Of a stretch of DNA of 64,000 bases, positions 11,571-21,095 are shown one piece after another. The notes beneath the pieces are model-generated. The model did not search any database. It worked only from the letters and a program-made list of their open reading frames with translations, and was not told where the DNA came from. This DNA is from Adiantum capillus-veneris. Its lineage: Eukaryota > Streptophyta > Polypodiopsida > Polypodiales > Pteridaceae. The stretch's first letter is position 1. The number at the start of each line of letters is the position of its first letter. The stretch spans positions 9,873,501 to 9,937,500 of the forward strand of contig CM043967.1 of assembly GCA_014529385.2 (NCBI GenBank), written 5' to 3'. The translations under genes and the position numbers were made by a program.

Positions 11571-13553
11571 AGCTCAATTCTTAGGTGGTGAGCGACTCAA
11601 TGTACGAAAAAATCCCTCCCAAAGCTTCTGACACCCATACCGTTTACACATAGACAGTAAAGCTGCTAGATGTGGGTTTAGTGCTTAGTAGAGATTGGAG
11701 TCTGAGACTAGCCAGTGCTACTCCTTATGAGCAAGAAAGTTGTGAGTGAAAGAACTGTTTCACCACACACTTCATTGTCATTTTTGTACTGTTAAATTCA
11801 TTTATGTTTATGTATCTATTTCAATTTATAGGAGTAGGTTAAGTAGCAATTTACACCATCATTGGGGACCAAAAGGATCAAAGAAAAAACTGTCCAAAAC
11901 TTTATTTTGGTGTCGAAGACCATAGCTCTGAAAAGTTGAAAAATTGATGGATAAAGCTTCAAAGTTGAACCAAACCCAACAAAACCTTCAAAAAGGGGAT
12001 AGACAAGCTTGCTAGAGACAGATTGTGCAAAAAATTTCTAATTTGCCTGTCCAACATGGATCGCGATCCATGTACCTTTTTGGCAAAATCAACAAAAATT
12101 GTTTTCTTTGCTTAGAACAGGCTCTCAGGCATTAGAACCTTGAGATTGGCCAGAAATAGAGTGCTAAAGCTCATTTAAATTAAGAAATTGGACTAAGCAG
12201 AGCAAAACCTTGAAAATTTGAGAAAATTTGGAGAAAGTGAACTTTTATTTGTCCAAATTCACAAAGGGGTGATAATTGGGATCAACTAGAAGCAGGGAAC
12301 CAGTAGGACAAAAAATCATGACCAGATGCTGCCCAACATGGATCGCGATCCATGTACCTGGAAGACATTTGCAAGAAAACTTGGACCAGTGTACTCCTGA
12401 TTACTAAGGGAACAACTTTTCCAAAAGGAGCCACAACAAAAAAAGTGAAAGAACTTGAGCAAAATACTAAAAAAGAAGTTGTTGGCAAAAAACCGCAAAG
12501 CAAACACAAAATCTTGCTTTTGACTTGGAAAAAGTTGGTCAAATCCAAAAAGATTTGAGGGAGAGCATCACCATACCCTCTATCACAAACTCACAAAAGA
12601 TCCTTCCAAAATCTTGCCAAATATGGATTGCGATCCATGTACCTTTTTTGGATTTTTAGAAGATAGTTGACACGAAGAAAAGTGATAACATTTGAAGTAC
12701 TTTCTCCCAAAGAACTATTATCAAAAAAGGTCAAAAGGTGGGCCAAAAGGAGAAAAAAAACAAAAAAGGGGAAAACCACTGGAACACACCCTAAAACTGA
12801 CTTTTGGTTGACCTTAAAAACTTCACAGCACTCAAAAACCATATAGCCAACGTTAGTAGACCAAGAACCAGTTGTGTGTCAAGTTTCAAAACATTCTGGC
12901 ATTGAGGTACATGGATCGCGATCCATGTACCTCTGTCACATTTCGATGCAAAATTGACACCATAGCTGAAGGGCATCTCAGGGAGTTTAGTGGTGTTTTC
13001 AAAATTGAATTTGGATACAAAAACCCAGACCAAAAATCCCAAACCGGCAGGAACTCTAGCAAAGTGTCAGGATTGACTTAATTTCCAATCCAAAGGTCCA
13101 TTTCCAAAAAAATTGATGTTGAACTTGATGGTACCAAGGAAAGTCAATTTGGCTTCCCAACATGGATCGCTATCTCTGTTCCTCTGAGTCAGAACAAAAG
13201 CTGAAGTTTACCACACAAAGAGGTAGTCCACAGGAACTTGGTGGTTGTTTCAAAATTGAAATTGAACCTGAATTGTTGAAGCTGTGAGTAAAATTGTGTC
13301 ATTGAAAAAACCTCGTTAAATTTTGTTGATTGAAAGCTAAAACTAACAAGAATGGATGTAAACTCACAGCTATCAAGCATTCTTTGACACCTAGCAAGTA
13401 AGATCAAAACTGGGAATTCAAGCTAGCTACTGAGGTAATCCGGTTTGGATTTTGCAATACCAATTCTTCATGAATTTGCGATCAGAGAGATTGTACTAGA
13501 ATAGAAATCCCAACATCTTAGACCAAGGGAGCAATCACTCTACTAAAGGAAGC
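11571..13553 (+). other. Non-coding leader of element 1
   Basis: Two kilobases between PBS and gag without a convincing gene. It holds five copies of a palindrome (separate entry) embedded in loosely repeated text, such as 'CAAAATTGAA' and 'CTTCCCAACATGG' contexts, suggesting a diverged tandem array of about 285-bp monomers. Confidence 0.65.
12055..13178. repeat. Palindrome array I (family-1 motif, leader of element 1)
   Basis: The 18-bp palindrome CATGGATCGCGATCCATG, usually followed by TACCT, occurs at 12055-12072, 12337-12354, 12622-12639 (two changes), 12910-12927 and 13161-13178 (degenerate). Start-to-start spacings are 282, 285, 288 and 251 bp. Three copies are perfect. In RNA each could fold into a hairpin with a self-complementary CGCG loop. 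Confidence 0.9.
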
Positions 13554-14278
13554 GTGAATCAAAGACTGTTGCATCCTTTAGAACCTATTCTAGAGGAAAG
13601 TTTTTCTGACACTTCGTCCGAAAGATCATATAGCCTAATGACTGAGGGTTCCAACAAGTCGAACCCTAAGGGAACATATTCCTTGGGGGCAGGTCCTTCT
13701 CAACCTTCATCATATGATGTAAAAATTTTGTATTTGAAGTTTCAATTTGAAAATGTGCTTAAGGCCAAAATCTATAAGGATGGAATGGACCGCTACTGTG
13801 TTAAGTTGGAAAATAAGCTAAGCGAGTTCAGAGACCTGGTAGATGTGGATTATGATGGGGATAGATATTTTGTCAGAGAGAGAATGATGTACCTAGTGGT
13901 TCATAATCCCTTTATTGTGGACAAATGGGGGATGATTGGCACCAAGGACAAGGTAGATGAAGAGTTAGCAGATGAGCCACACAAAATGGATAAGCAAAAC
14001 GTGGTGCTTAGACGCACCAATGAGACAGAGCGGCTTAATACAGACAACACTTAAGTGGGGCTATATAAATTCAATAATGGAGAACAATGTATGAACCCTG
14101 TATCAAGGAATTGACAGACCGCAAAAAATTGTACGTTTTCACTTACACAGAGGGGAGAAGTATTCAGGTGGTCATAATAGACAAGTATGGCCAAAAGTAC
14201 TCTCCTATGGATCGTAAGGAGTTAGAGAGATATACATATTTTGGGGGACCAGAACAAAGCTCACCATTGGACACGTGA
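13554..14278 (+). pseudogene. gag: Gag N-terminal domain, element 1
   Basis: Two adjoining frames (13554-14054 and 14087-14278) match the N-terminal gag region of element 2 (39101-39890) in order and motif. LHPLEPILEE is close to LDPLAPIIEEG, and KLYVFTYTEG...VVIIDKYGQKY is close to VLYLFSYE...IVFVDRYGREY. The domain sits immediately after the leader. It ends at an internal deletion: capsid, zinc knuckles and protease, present in element 2, are missing here. Confidence 0.7.
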
Positions 14279-15050
14279 AGCTTCCGAGGGTGGTAGTTTA
14301 AAAAAGGAGGATTGCATTCATGATAGGTCAACACAAGACGAGGCATATGTACCAAATCCTTTTCCAAAGGAGATGTTTGAACTTTTGGATGGTAGCAAAT
14401 ACTGGCCACTCTTGATGCGTGCGTAAATGAGGTGACCCTAATCAAATTATACGATGAGGAAGGATATGATATCATTCCATTCCAGATGATGAATGTTAGC
14501 CTAAATCCAAAATTAGAATTGGAAGCCCCTGACAGGGAAGGGGTTGTCCATTGCCGATGCATAGTGGATGAGATCTCAGTGAGAGACCTTGACCAAACAG
14601 ATGAAGAAGCTTTCTAGGACTCCACAGACAAGCTGTTAGAGGACAATGCAGACGATGAGCTTTCTAGTAGCTCAGATCAGAACATCAGACGGAAGGATCT
14701 ACGGGTGAGTCTACTATGATTTTCCAAACCAAAATCCTCGAAGACAGCGTAGATATCAAGATAAATGCATGAAGAAATGAAACAAGACAAACGAATACTC
14801 AGTACCTCTGTTAACCGACAAAGCGTAGTTCTTAAGGTTAGTGGAGGCAACTGATTGCCTCAAGGATGGGATATCAAAGAGGTACATGAAACCTGACTCA
14901 ACCAAAATAAAAATGAAAAAGAAGAACACACAAAAACCACAAACGGAGAGCATTTTTGAAAAAGCAACAAAGTTGACCCAAACCGAGAGCAAAAACAAGT
15001 ACAATGAATTGAAATGAGCTTTGAAAAAAGTTTGGACAACAGACTTGGAA
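14279..15050 (+). pseudogene. Post-protease linker of pol, element 1
   Basis: Translated pieces (DEAYVPNPFPKEMFELLDG, then YDEEGYDIIPFQMMN) match element 2 at 43160-43330 (DKDYIPKTFPEDALEPLE; DKDGYDVLPYYMV). There they follow the protease. Their position directly after gag's N-terminal domain locates an internal deletion junction at about 14270-14310. Several stops and frameshifts. No catalytic motif. Confidence 0.6.
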
Positions 15051-15059
15051 ACTGATGAG

Positions 15060-16200
15060 GAATAAAACGATGAAAAATTTGATGCACCTTTCCACTATAA
15101 GAAGTATACTATTCAAGATAGGAAAATCGTGGTGCAAAAACCCAAACAAGATCCCAAAGAGCCAGGAATTTCATATGATGGGCCTGAAAAAGCCAAATGC
15201 ATAAACTTAGCATAACCAGGCGAGGAACCTAAACCGGCATACATTGCCACAGACCTCACCAAAGAAGAAGAGCGGCTTTTGATAGATATGCTCATACTAA
15301 ATAAAGTTGTCTTTATTTGGTCATACATAGACCTAAAGGGGATAGATCTAGAGATATGTTAGCACACGATACCCCTTAAAAGTGATACCAAACCACATAA
15401 ACAATGCCCTTACACATACAATGAGACTTTTGCCAAGAAAATTAAGGAAGAGATAGACAATGGAAGGATGCGGAGTTTATCTACGAGATTGAACACACGA
15501 ATTGGGTGTCCCCTATTGTGGTAGTACCCAAAAACAATGGCAAATTGCGTGTATGTATAAACCTCAAACAGGTAAACGACCATCAGGGACAACTATCCAC
15601 TGCCAATAACGGATCATGTTATTGAGAAGGTAGAGGGGAAAGAGTCTTATAGTTTTCTGGATGGGTTCTCAGGCTACAATCAGTTGACCATTAAAGTAGA
15701 AGATCAACATAAGACAGCTTTTGCAACAGAGTGGGGTATATTTACATACAAGGTAATGCCTTTTTGCCTAACCAATGCACCTGCTACTTTTCAAAGACTA
15801 ATGAGTCCTCAGACACTTTTTAGAGATATACATGGATGATCTTTGTGTTCATTCTCACCTAAGAAGTGATCACATAATGCATCTAGGGAAGGTCTTTGAA
15901 AAGTGCAGAATGTATGATATTTTCTTAACCCTAAAAAATGTGTCTTCATGGTAAGACAAGGAAAAATTTTGGGCCACATTGTGTCCAAAAACGGGATTTC
16001 CACTGATCAAGAAAAGATACAAATAATTGCTGCACTACCAAGACCATCAAGATTGAAAGATGTGCAAGCATTTATGGGACATTGTGGGTACTACAGGTGC
16101 TTCATATACATGTATGCGGTAATAGCTAAGCCGTTGTATGCCCTCATTGCTAAGTTTGAATGGACAAAAGAACGCGAGCAGGCTTTTCACAAATTGAAGC
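15060..16200 (+). pseudogene. pol: Reverse transcriptase, element 1 (frameshifted)
   Basis: Across several frames the standard Ty3/gypsy RT blocks can be read. These are the substrate-approach segment HTIPLKSDTKP, then NYPLPITDHV, SFLDGFSGYNQL with the first catalytic Asp, and a VMPFCLTNAPATFQRLM block. The YMDD region is disrupted near 15825-15840. GKILGHIVSKNGIS and MGHCGYYRCFI form the connection toward RNase H. Order and spacing match element 2 (43772-44995). Multiple stops and a deletion around the catalytic turn make it inactive. Confidence 0.8.
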
Positions 16201-16640
16201 AACAACTAATTTTTGCTCCAATTTTGCAAGCCCCTGACTGGAGAAAAATATTTCATGTTCATGTTGATGCATCAGCTTACGCCATAGGATGCATATTAGC
16301 CCATCCAAGAGAGAAGAAAATGGATTTTTCCATTTGCTACTCTAGTAGGCAGCTGAATAACGCAGAAAAAAATTATACCACTACTGAGAGAGAAGGTCTA
16401 GGAATGATATATGCTGTCAAAAAATTTAGGCACTACCTTCTTGCAAACAAGTTTGTTTTCTTTGTAGACCACCAAGCACTATTATATCTTGTAAACAAAC
16501 CTTGCAACACCAGAAGGATTGTTCGCTGGTTTCTACTATTGCTTGAGTTTGATTTCACAGTAGTCGTAAAAAAGGGGCCTACACATACACGAGCTGATCA
16601 TCTTTTGAGATTGTTTCATGGGGAAGCACCGAAGGTGTTG
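16200..16640 (+). pseudogene. pol: RNase H, element 1
   Basis: Contained in a frame open from 15948 to 16688. HVHVDASAYAIGCIL carries the first catalytic Asp, YTTTEREGLGMIYAVKKF the catalytic Glu, and FFVDHQALLYL a further Asp, as in Ty3/gypsy RNase H. TRADHLL marks its end. It follows RT with no extra RNase H domain, unlike classical Tat/Ogre elements that carry an additional one before integrase. Confidence 0.8.
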
Positions 16641-16990
16641 ATGATGATCTTCAAGATTTGTACATGTTTAACATCGAAATGGTTCTGAGGTGGAGTGAAG
16701 AGGTTAATCCTCTACTCACAATCAGATCATTTCCAGCTTTTAGCAGGACAATTGTACAAGCACGATAAGGATGGGATTGCAAGACTATTTATACATCCCA
16801 AAGAATACAAAAACTACCTCAAACAAGCTCACATACAACATACGGGGTTTCACAATGGGGAAACTCAATCATACCAAAGGCTAAAGAGACTAGGAGTCTA
16901 CTGGCAAAACATGGAAAACACTGCGTCCATACTTATGTAAAATCATGTGATATCTACACAAAACAACCTCCAGTAGGAACATGCCACCGT
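16641..16990 (+). pseudogene. First HHCC integrase module, element 1
   Basis: LAGQLYKHDKDGIARLFIH...QAHIQHTGFHNGETQ...LKRLGVYW is a complete front half of an integrase zinc-binding module (His pair visible). A frameshift near 16920 moves the rest into another frame (SCDIYTKQP, one of the two Cys replaced by Tyr). A second full module follows, so this is a tandem duplicate. Element 2 has the same arrangement. Confidence 0.75.
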
Positions 16991-16993
16991 GTT

Positions 16994-18286
16994 TTGAGGG
17001 TACAAGCACCCAAATGGAGTACTCACATAACTAAGTACTTAAGAAACAAGACCTTTTCGGAGGGATGGGGCAAAGTAAGAATGAGAGCCATAGAAGAAGA
17101 GGCCAAACACTATCTGCTAATCGCAAACCAGTTGTATAAACAAGGAAAGGACGAACAACTACGATTATGTGTTACAAAAAGCGAAGATTACATTATCCTA
17201 GAACAAGCTCACTCAGGCCAGCCAAGGGGACACTTCTCTGCTGACAAAACAGCAAAGCTAGTACTTCACTCAGGTATATGGTGGCCAACCATGTTTGGAG
17301 ATGTAGAGGCCTATGTCAAACGACATGATGAATGTCAACATACAAAACCACCCCTACAAAGAGATGAAATGCCTTCACGACCAATGATGGGTATATGCAC
17401 TTTTGCCAAATGGGGCATTGACTTTATTGGCCCCATAATACTGCCGGCATATAGGTCGCACGCACAATACATCATAGTCGCAACAGATTATATGACCAAA
17501 TGGGCGGAAGCAAAGGCAACACAGAAAAACGATGCACGGACTACAGCTCAGTTCCTTTTTGAACATATCTTTACAAGATATGGTCTACCCATTGAAATAG
17601 TGAGAGATAGGGGAACACACTTTCTAAATAGCGTCATTGAACACCTCCTTGACGAATTCATGGTGGTCCATCGCAAATCAACACCCTATCACCCACAAGC
17701 TAACAGACAAGCCGAAAGCACCAACAAAATCTTATGCACGGTGCTCACCAAAATAGTTAGCAACTCAAGAAATGATTGGGATCAAAAGCTATACACTGCA
17801 TTATGGGCTTACAAAGTAGCTTTTAAAACCTCCATCGGGACAACTCCTTTTAACCTCGTATTCAGGATTAATGCAATTCTACCCATGGAATTCTTAATTA
17901 AAACACTACGAGTCGGAACACAACTAGGATGGACGGGACACGAACTGTCGAAGAGACTAGACACATTGGAGCAATTGGATGAAACTCAAGTCAAAGCGGT
18001 AGCCGGCATATATGCTCAGAAAAGACAAATGAATGCTTTCCATGATCAACATGTGATTAGCAAGGAGTTCCAAAAAGGAGATTACGTTTTAGTATATACC
18101 CTTAAACAACACTCCAAAAAACTCAAAAAGCAAGGGATGGGGCCTTTTGTAATACATGATATATCACAAAGTGGTGCCATCAAGCTTGCAACATTGTCAG
18201 GAGAGGAGATTCCTAATTGAATGAGTGGCTACAGATTAAAGAAATATCTTCTTCCGTTGACACCAGAAGAACTTTAAACCATACAT
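16994..18286 (+). CDS. pol: Integrase: second HHCC module, catalytic core and C-terminal domain, element 1
   Basis: An open frame of 408 codons (to 18220). Residues about 20-130 form an HHCC module (HSGQPRGHF, then WWPTMFGDVEAYVKRHDECQ; the first Cys is His). The core follows with KWGIDFIGP (first Asp), YGLPIEIVRDRGTHF (second Asp) and NRQAESTNKIL (Glu), the D,D-E triad. The C-terminal domain includes GDYVLVYTLKQ and MGPFVIHDISQSGAIKLATL. The frame stops at 18218-18220 just before the SGYRLKKY segment that closes the domain in element 2. Catalytic residues are intact, but element 1 as a whole is defective. Confidence 0.85.
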
Positions 18287-18775
18287 GTGGAAGCTCAGCG
18301 CAGAAGTCAAGCCCACGACATTCAGGCACAGCAAGAAGCCAGAATCAGAATATTAAAGCAAAGGAAGCGAGCAAATTTTCAGCAAAACGCCCAACCGAAC
18401 GATTGTATCGATTCCATTCCACTAGCATCCATACAAACGGTGGCTACATGGTTAGGAGGCATGGATTTACGCATTATGTTGCAACTTGCAGATGGCACCA
18501 CCGAGCGTGCCTTAGTAGACACTGGAGCAAGAGAAAATGTTGTTAATTACTCCACTTGCAAAAAATTAACAAGGGAACCTCTAACGCCAAATATAATGGG
18601 ATTCAAAGTGGTAAACAAAGGCACAATGGACAGTCTAGGACATGCAAATTTATCAATAGATGTTGATGGAACAGTTTATCCTCATCAATTTCATGTGGTT
18701 GAGGATAAGGATCTTAACAAAGCAATTATTCTGGGAGTGTCGTGGATGCACACTTATCAAGCCACACCGAACTAG
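18287..18775 (+). CDS. Second retropepsin-like domain (PR2) downstream of integrase, element 1
   Basis: A 162-codon frame follows the integrase. After a basic, Gln-rich leader (about 45 residues) it has an aspartic-protease pattern. ERALVDTGARENVVNY holds the D-T-G active site, GHANLSIDVDGTVYPHQFHVVED a flap/strand region, and AIILGVSWM the conserved hydrophobic-Leu-Gly motif near the end. It does not resemble the usual Ty3/gypsy protease of its own family (D-S-G-A-G ... ILGRPFM), which lies before RT in element 2. A protease after integrase is unusual. The same order is seen in element 2 (55360-55850). Confidence 0.75.
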   Translation: MEAQRRSQAHDIQAQQEARIRILKQRKRANFQQNAQPNDCIDSIPLASIQTVATWLGGMDLRIMLQLADGTTERALVDTGARENVVNYSTCKKLTREPLTPNIMGFKVVNKGTMDSLGHANLSIDVDGTVYPHQFHVVEDKDLNKAIILGVSWMHTYQATPN

Positions 18776-19480
18776 CAGGCTAATACCTTGCAACTCAGAC
18801 AAGAGGACCAATCTTTTGCCATACCCTTCGTACAATCAGACCACGCATGGGAACCTCTCCAATCACCAATTGCTCCAATCCAGTGATGTTCACCAATGGA
18901 GATCAAGAAAATCTGGGTTAAATTGTCCATCATGCAAACCAATCCGAAGAAATTATGGATACTAAAATGACAAGGCAATGCAAGCCCACCCATGATGCAT
19001 CAACATAAATCCGACCTCGACAGACCGACCAAGGCTCTTGTCAAGCAACCTAGGCCAATCCAATCTCAACATCAACAAGCAAAACAGGTCAAGTGGGTAT
19101 GGAAACCTAAACAGTGTAGCTCATCGGATGCCTTGCCAATGATGACCACATCCAAGCAATTTCAGTGGCGACCAAAACACGGCTTGCAATCACAAAACAA
19201 GGTAAAGTCACAACTTCAGGAGGCCACTATCAAACAAAGAGCGTGTCTTCTACAATTACTTATGCTTGGACCATGCAGTTTCACCATAGCCTCACCATCG
19301 GAATCCATTGAAATAATGTTCAGAACCCATCTCTTACACAACATTTTGTTACCACATGCATATCCTCAATTTGCATCATAGAGCCACAATATACGGCTAT
19401 GCATAGACACATACTTCATTCCCATGCACTCCAACACATGTTCATTTGGGACGACTCACTCTAGGAAGGGGAGAAAATGC
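18776..19480 (+). pseudogene. W-x-P-K motif region after PR2, element 1
   Basis: A broken frame (clearest at 18992-19381) is Lys/Gln-rich with KWVWKPKQ and FQWRPKHGL, relatives of the W-[VI]-P-K repeats in element 2, family 3 and element 4. The end (about 19380-19440, GAGCCACAATATACGGC) matches element 2 at about 56744-56765, showing the region is collinear. Function unknown; possibly a nucleic-acid-binding tail. Confidence 0.55.
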
Positions 19481-21095
19481 AACAGGATCATCATTTTGTA
19501 TATATTATCACAACAGGATCATCATGTTGTATATATTATCAACATTTCTTTTTTTCTTTTCTTTTCCTTTAACAAGCTTTTCAGAGCCTTATAAACCCTT
19601 ACTCGGCATAATCATGAGCCATATCGACACCATCTAAATACTGGGTTAAGAATATGTATGTATGAGAGATTACACTAATTTTGGCTAATTTTTTGCCAAA
19701 TAATAATAATTGTAAATAATTTTCCTTTACTAAAAAGCTAAAAATGAGATATAATCAACAAAAAATTATAAATCGAGCCAGGAAAGTCGGAATTGACTTT
19801 TGAAACCAAACGCTGAAACTTCAAAGCAAGGGCTTCAAACACGGCAAATATGAAAAGGTTTGGCCCACAACAAATTTTGAGCCAACGTCTAAAGGATCAA
19901 AACTGCAGATTAAAGGCCAGTTGTCAACCAAATATCAGAATAAATAACGGTTCAAACTGTAAGTGATATGAACAACAAGATATGATCAATGGACATAAGT
20001 ATGAATGGGGCATTCTGGGTAGACTAGCAACATATAGCCAAATGGGGCAACATAAGCTCATTTGCATTCAAAGAGAGCATCAGGACTATGTAGGGGACAA
20101 GTACATAGCTTCAAAAGTGACTAACCAACTCTACATGCCATCTAATCACAAACGTTGGTGGTTTCAGAGTCGACAAGAGCACAAAGTGATGCCGACACGA
20201 TCGAAATTTACCAAATTCATTTTAGGACTTGTTTTAGATGTATTAAATATGTTTAAGTCATCAAATTGTCAATTCTTGCAAAAAAAAAGTGACTGTTGTA
20301 AACAATCACGATTATTTACTTTTGTGCTTGTTTGGCTTGAAATTGATCTCTTCACTTCACCTATCCCTTGTACACATCTATTACATGCCACTTATCAAGT
20401 ATGAGCCAAAATGATCAAGAAAACTCTGAATTTGTCAAAAAAAATGCACCAAAGTCTTTCTAATCCAATTTTTGAGTTAATTGTCACATTTTTTTGATCC
20501 AAATCACCCCATATCTCACACACAGACTCTACATCATGCCAAGAACCAAGTTGCAACAAAAAAATATACAAATTGATGAAAAAGTTAATAATTGCAATTA
20601 TTTACTTTTTTACCAACATGGGTGCAATTTTCAACTTTGAACTTATGGGACCAAAGAACATGAAGTCCCAAGTCCACTAGTCAAGTTTGAGCAAGTTTGG
20701 ATCTCAAAAACTCAAAATCTCTTTATATCTACTATTTCAGAGTCTAAAAGCCTAAATCTGACACCATTTCCACCCAATGCACTCAAATGAGCCCACACTT
20801 CACTAAAGCACCTAAATGCCATATGTTTCAAGCCTATGAATGTCAAAAATAACAAAAGTTGCAAAAAATCCCCAACTGTAAATAATCGCGATTATTTACT
20901 TTTGCTGCAATTTTTGCTTGGACTACATGATTTTGATCTCTACATGTTTTTATGCATCTATGCATGCTCCAAAATTGATTTGAAGCAAAATGAACATAAT
21001 TTATCAGCAATTCAGACTCAGGGCATTTTAGAGCGGAATTCGTAGAATTTTCTAACTTTGACACTGTATTCACTTAACAAGAGCAGTGCAAGCGG
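19481..21095. other. Non-coding spacer, family-3 type, with palindromes
   Basis: AT-rich, no gene supported. It contains the family-3 palindrome array (separate entry). The change from element 1 to family-3 sequence lies somewhere between 19480 and 20298, but I cannot place the exact boundary. Confidence 0.5.
20298..20899. repeat. Palindrome array III (family-3 motif, before ORF3)
   Basis: A 22-bp palindrome made of GTAAATAATCG plus its reverse complement occurs at 20298-20319 (two changes), 20584-20605 (two changes) and 20878-20899 (perfect). Spacings are 286 and 294 bp. A degraded half lies at about 19712, two periods upstream. Most copies are followed by a T-run. Confidence 0.88.

Noticed and set aside
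12055-13178. CRISPR-like array (regularly spaced palindromic repeats)
   Set aside because: Spacing is about 285 bp, repeats are only 18 bp and interrupted by diverged homologous text; the context is a plant retrotransposon leader.
16641-16990. Additional RNase H domain as in Tat/Ogre elements
   Set aside because: The interval between RNase H and integrase core shows His-His and Cys ligands of a zinc module and no RNase H acidic motifs.
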